Shown: positions 34,884 to 43,189, counted from the first letter of the stretch. The stretch: 64,000 nucleotides of DNA from Solwaraspora sp. WMMD791 (GCF_029581195.1 NZ_CP120737.1:6301001-6365000); one strand, 5' to 3'. Notes: generated by a model not told the origin, from the sequence alone. Numbers and translations are program-made.

Positions 34884-35846
34884 TCAGCGCACCCGGCCGT
34901 ACCCGTACGGTGCCATCATGTCCACGCTGGCCAGTTCGACGGTACGGCCGAACGTCGGTGCGTGGATGACCTTGCCGTCGCCGACGTACAGGCCGACGTG
35001 GGCGAGGTTGTTGTAGAACACCAGGTCGCCCGGGGCCAGGTCACCGCGGTTGATCTTCGCGACCCGGTCCCACTGCATGGCGGCGTTGTGCGGCAGGCTC
35101 TTGCCGGCGGCCCGCCAGGCCGCCAGGGTCAGGCCGGAGCAGTCGTAGCCGTTCGGCCCGCTGGACGCCCACACGTACGGCTTGCCGATGGCGCCGTACG
35201 CGAACTCGACCGCGACGCCGGCGGCACCGGCGACCGACGGGATCTCGCCGGAGTACGACGAGCCGGACTCGGTTGCCGCACCGTAGGCCTCCTCCCGCTT
35301 GTCCATCAGCTTGTCGATGTCGGCTTCGATGGACTTCTTACGGTCGGCGAGCTCTTTGACCTGGGCTTCCTGCTTGGCGAGCGCTGCCTGCAGCTTCTCC
35401 TGCTCGGCCAGGTACGTCACCTGGGTACTGGTGAAGTTGCTGAGCCGCTGCTGACGGTCCCGCGCGAGGTGGTCGAGGGTGCCCAGCCGGTCCAGGAAGC
35501 CGTCCGACGAGCCGCTGTCGAGCAGTGCGCTGGCGGTGCTCAGCCCGCCCGACTTGTAGGCGGTCACCGCGATCTGTCCGACCTCGATCTCCGCCCGGGC
35601 CAGCTCGTCCTGCAGCGGGCCGAGCTTGGTGTCGAGCTCCTCGACCGCCGCCCGGGTGGCCTTGGACTCCTCGGTGAGCCGGTTGTACGACTCGACGACC
35701 TTGGCCAGTTCCTCGGATTCCTTGTTGATCTGCTGCGTGAGTTCGCTGACCGAGGGCTGGGCGGAGACGGCGACGGCCGGAACCACCAGCCCGGCGGTCA
35801 CGCTGGCCAGCACGAGGGTACGCAGCAGAATCCGCGCTGTTGACAA
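34884..35846 (-). CDS. Secreted NlpC/P60 peptidoglycan hydrolase with coiled-coil (RipA-like)
   Basis: 320 residues from a TTG start; no in-frame ATG or GTG lies nearby upstream. Signal peptide to about residue 29 (cut near VSAQ), a long coiled-coil (residues 33-200, SELTQQINKESEELAKVVES onward), and a C-terminal NlpC/P60 domain with catalytic Cys in GYDCSGLT, His in AHVGLYVGDG and a following IHAP. It should cut stem peptides in the wall at division or growth. The coiled-coil normally holds the active site shut. A riboswitch-like leader precedes it. Confidence 0.94.
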   Translation of the reverse strand: MSTARILLRTLVLASVTAGLVVPAVAVSAQPSVSELTQQINKESEELAKVVESYNRLTEESKATRAAVEELDTKLGPLQDELARAEIEVGQIAVTAYKSGGLSTASALLDSGSSDGFLDRLGTLDHLARDRQQRLSNFTSTQVTYLAEQEKLQAALAKQEAQVKELADRKKSIEADIDKLMDKREEAYGAATESGSSYSGEIPSVAGAAGVAVEFAYGAIGKPYVWASSGPNGYDCSGLTLAAWRAAGKSLPHNAAMQWDRVAKINRGDLAPGDLVFYNNLAHVGLYVGDGKVIHAPTFGRTVELASVDMMAPYGYGRVR

Positions 35847-35867
35847 GAACGCAGAACCCTTCTTCCC

Positions 35868-36085
35868 ACGCCGCCTACCGGGTTAGCTGACGGATTCGGG
35901 CGGGAAGGTGTCGCCCTACCGCGTGCGGGCACGCGGATTCACCCCAGACTTGCTCGGTGGGTCCCCGGGTCACCACCACGCGATCACCGCACAACTACTT
36001 TCAGTGATTGCTGGATGGCGATTCGGCGGCACCGGGCCGGCGTCACCGGGGTCGGTGACTGGTTACCGGACCAGCGGATCTAACC
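35868..36085 (-). ncRNA. c-di-AMP (ydaO-yuaA type) riboswitch leader
   Basis: Read on the minus strand, the leader has the ydaO signatures in order: CCGCTGGTCCGGTAACC near the 5' end (about 36060-36085), a GGGGACCCACC segment, GGGGTGAATCCGCG, GTAGGGC with CCTTCCCGCCCGAA, and the conserved 3' end ATCCGTCAGCTAACCCGGTA. In actinobacteria this riboswitch commonly precedes NlpC/P60 and Rpf-type wall hydrolases and lowers expression when c-di-AMP is high. The 5' boundary is approximate. Recognised by eye from the consensus, not by a covariance search. Confidence 0.85.
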
Positions 36086-36473
36086 TAGCCGCAACGGTTG
36101 CTCGCGGAAAGCCTCACTCGTCGTGATCCGTGGCATCGGCAATGGTGAAGTGGTGCCAGTAGTCACTGTACGTAGCGTGTGGTGGCGCTGTGTCATTCAA
36201 TGGTGGGGCGAGTGGGTTCGCGCGGTGGTCACGCGGTGACCTGGCGCGAGGTTTCGATCGACTGGGTGAAATGCTCCATAAGTCGCTCTACGCTGTTGCT
36301 GGTGGGCATCCACTAGGGTAAATAAGAACAAAAGTGTCGTATCGGAGTCCAGGAAGCGTCCTGCCGTACGTCAATCAGCTAGGTGGCAGAATGCGTATCT
36401 TCCATCGAGTAGCTCGCCGTTTGCACAATGGACGCGCAAGGTCAGTGCCGTACCCGACCTTCGGAGGCAGCCG
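36086..36473. other. Non-coding region between the riboswitch and the DUF6232 gene
   Basis: No supported gene. It must carry the promoter of the riboswitch transcript on the minus strand and that of the DUF6232 gene on the plus strand. GTAAATAAG at 36317-36325 is the most AT-rich spot. No confident promoter pair was found. Confidence 0.4.
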
Positions 36474-37121
36474 ATGCGTGCCACCCGCCGGACCCCGCCA
36501 CTACGCGGATCCCCGACCGTTCGCCGGGTCGCCCGGCCGGGCGACCGCAGCAGCACCACGACACCGTTGATCCCCAGGACATCCAGCAGCCGGCCCCCCG
36601 CCCGTGGCGCGGCGCCCGGCGCCAGCAGCCCGGTGACCCGACCCGCCGCCGCCGGGCCGACCTTCTACCGCCAGCCCGGCATCTGCGTCACCGCCGACTG
36701 GTTCGTCGTCGCCGGGCGTCGGTTCGCGATCCGGGACCTCACCGAACTACGCACCGCCCGTGGCGCCCGGGACCGGTTGACCGGGCGGATGGTGGCGGTG
36801 ACCGTCGTCATCCTCTCGGCGATCGCGGTGACCATCGGCTTCACCCAGGGGCTCGCCGAGGTCAGCGCCGCAGCCTATTTCGCGATGCTGGTGGCGGCGT
36901 TCGTCCCGGTCGGTCTCGGCTGGCTCGGCGACAAGATGCGGCCACGGTCCTTCGAGCTCTGGGGCCGACACGAGGGCCTGCTGGTCCTGCTGTTCAGCAC
37001 CGACGAGGAACGCCAGTACGGGCAGGTGAGCCGGGCGTTGATGCGGGCCCGGGAGATGTCACGGCTGGCCGGCCTGTCCGAGCCGGTGACGATCGAGCCC
37101 TGGGTGCCCGACCAGCGGTGA
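36474..37121 (+). CDS. DUF6232 family membrane protein
   Basis: 215 residues from an ATG with GGAGG six bases upstream. A basic, low-complexity head of about 60 residues is followed by FYRQPGICVTADWFVVAGRRFAI (the DUF6232 start) and two hydrophobic segments near residues 105-125 and 130-150. Function unknown. The gene stands alone, and the next gene is convergent. Confidence 0.85.
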   Translation: MRATRRTPPLRGSPTVRRVARPGDRSSTTTPLIPRTSSSRPPARGAAPGASSPVTRPAAAGPTFYRQPGICVTADWFVVAGRRFAIRDLTELRTARGARDRLTGRMVAVTVVILSAIAVTIGFTQGLAEVSAAAYFAMLVAAFVPVGLGWLGDKMRPRSFELWGRHEGLLVLLFSTDEERQYGQVSRALMRAREMSRLAGLSEPVTIEPWVPDQR

Positions 37122-37202
37122 GCCGGCCGGCGGCCCCACCGCCGGTCCGCCCGTCGCCGGCCGCCCACCCGGGCACCGGCGCAGCGGGCTGGTCGCCGCC
37201 GA

Positions 37203-38084
37203 TCAGCCCGCAGTGTCCTCGTCCAACTGCCGGGCGAGGTCGAGCAGCATCGCCACCGACTCGTCGGCCGGCAGCGACTCCGCGCGGAGCCGATCGAAGA
37301 CATGCTGGTACGACCGGACCTCGCCGGCCCGGTCGATGACCTCTTCGACCAGCGCGCTCTCCACGTAGACCACGTCGGCGTCGGCCTGATCGGCGAAGTG
37401 CAGGATGACGAACGGGCCGAGGACCGTGTTGCTGCCCGCGGCGAAAGGCAGCACCCGGACCGAGACGTGCGGGGCCGCGCACATCTTCGCCACGTGTCGC
37501 AGTTGCTCGCGCAGAATACGTCGACCGCCGGTCACCCGACGGAGCGCGGCCTCGTCGAGGATCACCTCGATGCGGGGCGGGTCGGCGCCATCGAGCACCG
37601 CGTGCTGACGGGCCATCCGGATCTGGACCCGACCCTCGATCTCCTCGGCCGGTACGTGGTGCGGGCCGTCGGCGGGGATCACCGCCCGGGCGTACTCCTC
37701 GGTCTGCAGCAGGCCGGGAAAGCTGATCGGCTGGAAGTACTGCAGCGCCGAGGCCTCCGCCTCCAGCCCGATGTAGGCCGCGTAGGCCGCCGGCACCCGA
37801 TCCTTGTATCCGCTCCACCAGGCCCGCCGCCGGGCTGCCCGGGCCAACTCGACCAGTTCCTGGACCTGCTGCTGGTCGCGGACCCCGTAGAGGTCGAGCA
37901 GGGCCTTGACGTCGTTGGTCGAGATGCTGACCGAGCCGGACTCGATCCGGATGAGCTTGGACAGCGACCAGTCCATCTGGGTGACGACGTACTCCTGGGT
38001 CAGCTCGGCCGCCTCGCGTGCCCGGCGCAGCGCCGCGCGGAGTCGGCGGCGCCCGATGGTCGGACCCTGGTGTCGGGCTGGCAT
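37203..38084 (-). CDS. XRE-family regulator with DUF5753 domain
   Basis: 293 residues. The helix-turn-helix is LRRAREAAELTQEYVVTQMDWSLSKLIRIESG; DUF5753 follows with FPGLLQTEEYARAVI, RMARQHAVLDG and VRVLPFAAGSNTVLGPF. This is the second module of this type in the window. Here the DUF397 partner is divergent, starting at 38327, instead of downstream. Confidence 0.92.
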   Translation of the reverse strand: MPARHQGPTIGRRRLRAALRRAREAAELTQEYVVTQMDWSLSKLIRIESGSVSISTNDVKALLDLYGVRDQQQVQELVELARAARRRAWWSGYKDRVPAAYAAYIGLEAEASALQYFQPISFPGLLQTEEYARAVIPADGPHHVPAEEIEGRVQIRMARQHAVLDGADPPRIEVILDEAALRRVTGGRRILREQLRHVAKMCAAPHVSVRVLPFAAGSNTVLGPFVILHFADQADADVVYVESALVEEVIDRAGEVRSYQHVFDRLRAESLPADESVAMLLDLARQLDEDTAG

Positions 38085-38326
38085 GGAACGCTCCGGGGAG
38101 TGCCTAGCAGAATGCCACCTGGCTGGTTGCCATCTCTTGACGCTACACCGGCGCCGTCCGGTCTGCTATGGACGGCTGGCCCTTGCCGACTGGTGAACGA
38201 CGTTCCGGACTTCGGGCGGCCCGGTCGCCCCCGGTGGAAGCAAGATCCACGGCTGATACAGTCCGCGCGAATTGCCTGAGGTCTTAGAAGGCAAATGCCC
38301 CAAAATATCCGTATAGAGGAGTCTGG

Positions 38327-38533
38327 GTGACTGTGATCAGCACTGCCGGTCCTGCCTGGCGCAAGAGCCGCCGCTGCGAGGCGACGACCTGTGTCGAGGT
38401 GGCGACGTTCGGCCCGGCGGTCGGGGTCCGTAACTCCACCGACCCCGACGTGCACCTGCGATTCTCGGCGTCGGCGTGGACGGCCTTCGTGGCCGGCCTC
38501 GACCAGGGCCGGGCCGGTCGTACGGCCGGATGA
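38327..38533 (+). CDS. DUF397 domain protein
   Basis: 68 residues from a GTG start. AWRKSRRCEATTCVEVATFG, VGVRNSTDPD and SASAWTAFVAGL match DUF397. It is divergent from the XRE/DUF5753 gene and shares a 242-bp upstream region that contains AT-rich AAATATCCGTATAG (38304-38317), the probable promoter zone. Confidence 0.9.
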   Translation: MTVISTAGPAWRKSRRCEATTCVEVATFGPAVGVRNSTDPDVHLRFSASAWTAFVAGLDQGRAGRTAG

Positions 38534-38651
38534 TCACCCGGTGTCGGGCCGGCGCTCGCGTCGCGTCGCCCGGCCCGGCACCGCACCCTCGGACCCCGCG
38601 CTGGACGGCTCCGGTGGCACCCGCTCCCCGGGGCCACGACCCGGGCGGCGC

Positions 38652-38981
38652 TCAGCCCGTCGTCGCGGTCTGCGGCTCGGCCTTGATCGCCTGCTGCGCC
38701 CAGCGGGTCACCACCCGCTCCGCCCAGAACGACACGAACGGCACCGTACCGGCGAGCATGATCGCCACGATCCGCCCGAGTGACCAGTTCGCCCGCCGGG
38801 CCAGGTCGAAGGCGGCCACCAGGTACACCATGTAGAGGAAGCCGTGCGCCGGGCCAATCGTCTCCACGACGATGGCGTCGTGGAACAGGTACTTCATCGG
38901 CATCCCGACGACCATCAGCAGGATCAGCACCACACCGACCACGTACGCGATCAGTCGGTAGCGGATGAGTGCGCCAGACAC
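38652..38981 (-). CDS. DUF3817 family membrane protein
   Basis: 109 residues from GTG 38981 with GAAAGGA upstream; a longer in-frame start at 39020 lacks a site. Three hydrophobic helices: RLIAYVVGVVLILLMVVGMPMKYLF, HGFLYMVYLVAAFDLARR and IVAIMLAGTVPFVSFWAER. The PMKY and GPAHGFLY elements are typical of DUF3817 (YdzA-like). Function unknown. Confidence 0.9.
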   Translation of the reverse strand: MSGALIRYRLIAYVVGVVLILLMVVGMPMKYLFHDAIVVETIGPAHGFLYMVYLVAAFDLARRANWSLGRIVAIMLAGTVPFVSFWAERVVTRWAQQAIKAEPQTATTG

Positions 38982-39035
38982 TGTCGGTCCTTTCTCACCG
39001 GGCTGGCGCCCGGTCGTCACCTGTCGCCCCGACGG

Positions 39036-39485
39036 TCAGCCGGGATAGTCGCTGGCCCGGGCGTGCGGATTGGCGTTGAGCCAGGCCAGGTAGTCGTTGT
39101 AGGCGGCCAACTGCGGATCGTCCGGCTCCGTCACGGGGGTGCTGTGGGCCGACCGGATCCGTACCGGCCGCCTGATCGCCGGGGCCGGGGCCGGGGCCGC
39201 CAGGGCCGTGGGCGCTGAGGTGGGGGCCGCTGAGGTGGGGACCGACTCCGGATCCGGCCGGTCGGCCCCCGGGTCGGCCCGGCGCAGCACCTGCCGTACC
39301 TCGCGGGCCCAGATGAACACGACGAACGCCGCGAACACCGGCCACTCCACCGCGTACGCCCAGCTCAGAGTGTTGCCGGCGGCGGCCCGGCTGATCTGCC
39401 ACCAGCCCAGCGCGAGGAAACCCGCCACCACGACCAGCATCGCGAGGTGGCGCAGGATCCACGCAGGGGTCCAGAGCTGCCGCAT
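39036..39485 (-). CDS. Two-helix membrane protein, function unknown
   Basis: 149 residues. Two hydrophobic helices near the N-terminus (HLAMLVVVAGFLALGWWQI and WPVFAAFVVFIWAREV) are followed by a proline/alanine-rich linker and a conserved end QLAAYNDYLAWLNANPHARASDYPG. The combination is seen in actinobacterial SURF1-neighbour-type small proteins. It lies upstream of the DUF3817 gene on the same strand, 55 bp apart, so possibly co-transcribed. Confidence 0.75.
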   Translation of the reverse strand: MRQLWTPAWILRHLAMLVVVAGFLALGWWQISRAAAGNTLSWAYAVEWPVFAAFVVFIWAREVRQVLRRADPGADRPDPESVPTSAAPTSAPTALAAPAPAPAIRRPVRIRSAHSTPVTEPDDPQLAAYNDYLAWLNANPHARASDYPG

Positions 39486-39572
39486 GTCCGAAAGGGTACC
39501 GGCCGGGTTTGCCCGCCGGTCTGCGGGGAATTCCCGGACGATGACGCCTCATCGACTCCCCGGAGGCCGGAG

Positions 39573-39932
39573 ATGACCGGATCAGCGCGCTACGGCGACT
39601 ACTCGCCGGCATCAGCCGGCACCCCGTTCCCACCCCGCACGGGCCACCCACCGGAGATGCCCGGCTGGGACGGCGACCAGGCCGACGACGGCCGGCTCGG
39701 CGTCGACGCCGAGTCGGAGGTCGATCCCGGCATCGACGCGGTCGAACTGACCGACGACGACCTGATCCGGGAGATGGGCAGCCTGCACCGCACCCGGCTC
39801 GACACGTTGCGGCACGGCACCGACGCGGCGCTGGCGAACCACCTGCGGCGGACCGCCGACCTGGAGACCGAGTACCTCACCCGCAACCCGGGGCGGGAGA
39901 TCGATCCGGCCCGGCTACGTGACGGGCGGTGA
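39573..39932 (+). CDS. DUF6158 family protein
   Basis: 119 residues from ATG 39573 with GGAGG seven bases upstream. The conserved second half, GIDAVELTDDDLIREMGSLH then LRHGTDAALANHLRRTADLE, matches DUF6158 of actinobacteria; the first 45 residues are disordered. It stops three bases before the next GTG, so the two genes are coupled. Role unknown. Confidence 0.85.
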   Translation: MTGSARYGDYSPASAGTPFPPRTGHPPEMPGWDGDQADDGRLGVDAESEVDPGIDAVELTDDDLIREMGSLHRTRLDTLRHGTDAALANHLRRTADLETEYLTRNPGREIDPARLRDGR

Positions 39933-39935
39933 GCC

Positions 39936-40265
39936 GTGCCGGCGTACGCCGAACGGGGCGTCTCCGCTCCCCCCGAGGTGGCCTACGGCACCGCGACCGA
40001 CCCGGACCGCCGTACCGCCTGGCTGCCCGAACTGCTGAAACAGGCCAGCGCTCAACCGGCCGGCGACGGCCGGCTACAGGCCCGCTGGACCGCCCCGGAT
40101 GCGCCGTGGTCTGCGGTACTGCGGGTCTACCCGGTGCGGGCCGGCGGGGCGATGCTGCGGCTGGAGCTGGACGCCGAGCTGCCCCACGAGGACCTCATCC
40201 GGATCGCCGACGAGACGTTGACGGGGCTGGCCCGTGCCGTCACCGACAACCTCAACGCGGGCTGA
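39936..40265 (+). CDS. Small SRPBCC-like protein
   Basis: 109 residues from GTG 39936. SAPPEVAYGTATDPDRRTAWLPEL and the alternating beta pattern (LQARWTA, SAVLRVYPVRAGGAMLRLELDAEL) fit a short START/polyketide-cyclase-like (SRPBCC) fold, with a closing helix LIRIADETLTGLARAV. Ligand unknown. It follows the DUF6158 gene directly. Confidence 0.8.
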   Translation: MPAYAERGVSAPPEVAYGTATDPDRRTAWLPELLKQASAQPAGDGRLQARWTAPDAPWSAVLRVYPVRAGGAMLRLELDAELPHEDLIRIADETLTGLARAVTDNLNAG

Positions 40266-40292
40266 TGCGGATCACCGGTGCCCGAGGCGGGG

Positions 40293-40322
40293 CCGAGCGA
40301 GTGGGGACCGAGCGAGTGGGGA
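40293..40322. repeat. 15-bp tandem duplication upstream of the DUF1360 gene
   Basis: CCGAGCGAGTGGGGA occurs twice in a row (40293-40307, 40308-40322), ten bases before the DUF1360 ATG. The second copy contributes the GGGGAG that looks like the ribosome site. Confidence 0.9.
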
Positions 40323-40331
40323 GTGTGCGAC

Positions 40332-40862
40332 ATGGCGGTGGGTGACCGGGTACGCGGGCGAGGTGCCGCGCTGCTGCGGGCGTACGCGCCGGGCGGCGAC
40401 CGTCCGCTCGGCGGCTACGCCCGGGCGTTGACCGTGTACGCGTCGGTGGTGGCCGGGGCCGGCGCCGCCGTGCTGCTCACCGGACGGCAGCTACCGTCCC
40501 GGGTCGGGCTCGGCGACGTCGTACTGATCAGCGTCGCCACCCACAAGCTGAGCCGGCTGGTCAGCAAGGACGCGGTGACCAGTCCGTTGCGGGCCCCGTT
40601 CACCCGCTACGACGGGCCGACCGGCGCGGGTGAGGTGGCCGAGGAGGTCCGCCACGACGCCAGCGGCTCCCGACACGTGTTCGGTGAGATGGTCAGCTGC
40701 CCGTTCTGTCTGGCGGTGTGGGTCGCGACCGGGTTGACCATCGGCCTGGTCTTCGCCCCACGGGCGACCCGGCTGGTGGCGACCTGCTTCACCGCGGTGG
40801 CCGGATCCGACTTCCTCCAGATGGCGTACGCGGCGGCGCGGCACGCCGACACCCACCACTGA
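40332..40862 (+). CDS. DUF1360 family membrane protein
   Basis: 176 residues from ATG 40332. Helices near residues 33-50 and 135-155, with the family motif SVATHKLSRLVSKDAVTSPLRAPFTRY and the cysteine pair VSCPFCLAVWV. DUF1360 proteins are thought to be membrane proteins of spore or envelope function in other bacteria; no activity is established. A longer frame (from 40278) would include the repeated PSEWG, which is unlikely. Confidence 0.9.
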   Translation: MAVGDRVRGRGAALLRAYAPGGDRPLGGYARALTVYASVVAGAGAAVLLTGRQLPSRVGLGDVVLISVATHKLSRLVSKDAVTSPLRAPFTRYDGPTGAGEVAEEVRHDASGSRHVFGEMVSCPFCLAVWVATGLTIGLVFAPRATRLVATCFTAVAGSDFLQMAYAAARHADTHH

Positions 40863-40874
40863 CCACCAGGTCCG

Positions 40875-41078
40875 TCAGTCGACGGTGACCCCCGGTTTCT
40901 CCATCCCGGACCAGCCTCGCGGTGACTCCGGCTCCCGGGTGTCGGTGCCCTCGATGATGTCGTTGGCGACCGCCGTGTCGTCGTGTTCGCCGGCGAAGTC
41001 GGGATCGTCCGGTGGTGGGCTGCCGTCCGGGCTCTGGCCCAGGGCGGGGCGTGACGTGCTCCGGTCGTCGTCGGTCAT
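40875..41078 (-). CDS. Small acidic, disordered protein
   Basis: 67 residues, rich in D, P, S and G (SPPPDDPDFAGEHDDTAVANDIIEGTD). No domain recognised. It starts five bases after the stop of the upstream 70-residue gene, so the two share a transcript. Confidence 0.6.
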   Translation of the reverse strand: MTDDDRSTSRPALGQSPDGSPPPDDPDFAGEHDDTAVANDIIEGTDTREPESPRGWSGMEKPGVTVD

Positions 41079-41083
41079 CGCGA

Positions 41084-41296
41084 TCAGCCGCCTTCCGTCG
41101 AGGAGTGCAGGACCTCTTCCGCCTCGTCCTGGGCGTACTCGCCCTCGGGCATGGCGTTGATCCTGGTCAGCAGGTGGGCAGGTAGCTCGGCGGCGACGGC
41201 CCGGCGGGCGATCTCACCGCGGCTGACCCGTTCCTTGCCGAGATAGATGTCGTCGAGCAGCTCGTACAGCCCGACCCGGGAACTCTCATCGGTCAC
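41084..41296 (-). CDS. Small conserved helical protein
   Basis: 70 residues, mostly helical and acidic: VGLYELLDDIYLGKERVSRGEIARRAVAAELPAHLLTRINAMPEGEYAQDEAEEVL. Similar short proteins occur in Micromonosporaceae; function unknown. First gene of a two-gene unit. Confidence 0.7.
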   Translation of the reverse strand: MTDESSRVGLYELLDDIYLGKERVSRGEIARRAVAAELPAHLLTRINAMPEGEYAQDEAEEVLHSSTEGG

Positions 41297-41514
41297 CCCG
41301 GCGTGCTACCCCGGGCGTCCGGCGGCAAACAGCGCCGCCGGGTGAGGGTGACTCGGCACACACCCGGACGGGAACATCCGTCCGGTGGGCGCGGTTGAGT
41401 CAGGTGTCGGCGCGTCCAGTGTCCCCGGGCCTCACCATCAACGCCGTCGCGGAATACCGTCCGGCTGGAGCCGCGTCGCGCCACTCGCCGAGAGGCGACC
41501 TGCGTGCCGACGAC

Positions 41515-41554
41515 CCGTGGTGCCCCGAGGCAGGTCTGCCTCGGGGCACCACGG
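41515..41554. repeat. Perfect 19-bp hairpin in a divergent intergenic region
   Basis: Arms 41515-41533 and 41536-41554 pair perfectly around a GT gap. It sits 76 bp upstream of the GlsB-like gene and 218 bp upstream of the divergent small gene, so it is not at the end of any recognised gene. It could be an attenuator or the end of an unseen transcript. Confidence 0.85.
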
Positions 41555-41630
41555 CGTTCCCGCCCCGGCTTGCCCGTTCGCCCCCGGCCGGCCCGACCTG
41601 GCACCTAGGCTCGGCCCCGGAGGTGGAATC

Positions 41631-41921
41631 ATGATCGGCACCATCCTGTGGGCGCTCATCGCCGGCGCCGTCATCGGCGCCCTCGGCCGGCTGCTACTGC
41701 CGGGCCGGCAGAACATCTCGATCTGGTTGACCATCGGGGTCGGCATCGCCGCCGCGTTGCTCGGCGGCGTGATCGCGACCTGGCTCGGTATCGGCGAGAC
41801 CGCCGGCGTCGACTGGCTGCGGCACGCGATCCAGGTGGCGCTGGCCGTCTTCTTCGTCTGGATCGCCGCCCGCGCCGCCGGGCACCGACCGACCGACGCG
41901 CCCGGCCGGGCCACCCGCTGA
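41631..41921 (+). CDS. GlsB/YeaQ/YmgE family membrane protein
   Basis: 96 residues from ATG 41631 with GGAGGTGG upstream. Three short helices with the glycine-rich pattern LIAGAVIGALGRLLLPGRQ and GVGIAAALLGGVIATWLGIG, typical of transglycosylase-associated proteins. Thought to be stress-related membrane proteins; no catalytic residues. Confidence 0.92.
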   Translation: MIGTILWALIAGAVIGALGRLLLPGRQNISIWLTIGVGIAAALLGGVIATWLGIGETAGVDWLRHAIQVALAVFFVWIAARAAGHRPTDAPGRATR

Positions 41922-41959
41922 GGGCGGTCACCGGGATCCGGCCGGGGCGGCCGGATCCC

Positions 41960-42050
41960 GGTGCAGGTCACCGCGCGGCGGTGGCGACCCCGGTGCAGGT
42001 CACCGCGTGGCGGTGGCGACCCCGGTGCAGGTCACCGCGTGGCGGTGGCG
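41960..42050. repeat. 32-bp tandem repeat, about 2.8 copies, over the DAHP synthase stop codon
   Basis: The unit beginning GGTGCAGGTCACCGCG recurs at 41960, 41992 and 42024. The third copy contains the last codons and the stop (42032-42034) of the DAHP synthase gene, so the gene's 3' tip has been copied twice downstream. One base differs in the first copy. Confidence 0.92.
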
Positions 42051-43114
42051 AGCGCTGCCCGCCGGTCACCGACCGCGGCGGCGAGCCGCTGCAGCACCTC
42101 GGCGGTCTGCTCCCACCCCATGCAGGCGTCGGTGATCGACTGGCCGTGCACCAGCTCACCGGTCGGGTCCAGATCCTGCCGACCGGGCACCAGGAACGAC
42201 TCCAGCATCACTCCGACGATGCCTCGCTGGCCGCCGCCGAGCTGGCCGGCGATGTCCTCGACCACCAGCGGCTGCCGACGGTGGTCCTTGCCGCTGTTGC
42301 CGTGGCTGGCGTCGATGACCAGCCGCTGCGGTAGGTCACTGGCCCGCAGCAGCTCCAGCGCGGCGGCGACCGACGCGGCGTCGTAGTTCGGCTCGCCGGC
42401 CCCGCCCCGCAGCACCAGGTGACAGTCGGCGTTGCCCCGGGTGTGCAGGATCGCCGGGGTCCCGGACATGTCGATCCCGGGGAAGACGTGCGGTACGGCA
42501 GCGGCCCGGATCGCGTCCACGGCCGTGGCCACGCTGCCGTCGGGACGGTTCTTCATGCCGATCGGCATCGACAGGCCGGAGGAGAGCTGCCGGTGCACCT
42601 GGCTCTCCACCGTACGGGCGCCGATGGCACCCCAGGCGACGGTGTCGGCGATGTACTGCGGCGTGATCGGGTCGAGGAACTCGCAACCCACCGGCAGACC
42701 GGTCCGCAGCACTTCCAGCAGCAGCGACCGGGCGATCCGCAGCCCCGAGTTGACGTCCCCGGAACCGTCCAGGCCAGGGTCGTTGATCAGGCCCTTCCAG
42801 CCGACGGTGGAGCGCGGCTTCTCGAAGTAGACCCGCATGACGATCAACAGGTCGTCGGCGTGCCGCTGGGCGGCGGCGGCGAGCAGCTGGGCGTACTCCA
42901 GCGCGGCGGCCGGGTCGTGCACCGAGCAGGGCCCGACCACGACCAGCAGCCGGTCGTCCTGACCGTCGAGCACTCCGGCCACGGCTTGTCGACCCGCCAG
43001 CACCCGGGCGGTGAGCTGATCGTCCAGCGGCAGTTCGTGGTGCAGCAGGGCGGGGGTGGTGAGTGGGACGACCCGGTCGATGCGCTGATCGGTGATCCGT
43101 CCGGAGGTCATCAT
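42032..43114 (-). CDS. 3-deoxy-7-phosphoheptulonate (DAHP) synthase, type I
   Basis: 360 residues from the first of two adjacent ATGs, preceded by GGAAG. It joins phosphoenolpyruvate and erythrose 4-phosphate, the first step of the shikimate pathway. Motifs: VVGPCSVHDP, RVYFEKPRSTVGWKGLINDP, PIGMKNRPDG, HTRGNADCHLVLRGG and DASHGNSGKD. The AroF/G/H (type I alpha) group is clear, but which amino acid inhibits it cannot be told. Most actinobacteria also have a type II enzyme, so this may be a second or feedback-distinct copy. Its leader has a terminator-like hairpin. Confidence 0.95.
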   Translation of the reverse strand: MMTSGRITDQRIDRVVPLTTPALLHHELPLDDQLTARVLAGRQAVAGVLDGQDDRLLVVVGPCSVHDPAAALEYAQLLAAAAQRHADDLLIVMRVYFEKPRSTVGWKGLINDPGLDGSGDVNSGLRIARSLLLEVLRTGLPVGCEFLDPITPQYIADTVAWGAIGARTVESQVHRQLSSGLSMPIGMKNRPDGSVATAVDAIRAAAVPHVFPGIDMSGTPAILHTRGNADCHLVLRGGAGEPNYDAASVAAALELLRASDLPQRLVIDASHGNSGKDHRRQPLVVEDIAGQLGGGQRGIVGVMLESFLVPGRQDLDPTGELVHGQSITDACMGWEQTAEVLQRLAAAVGDRRAALATATR

Positions 43115-43189
43115 GCGGTGCTCTTCCTTCCGCCAGCCGCCTGGGGAGCCGGCGCCCCCAGCCCGAGCCGGCTGTTCGTTGGCATGCAA

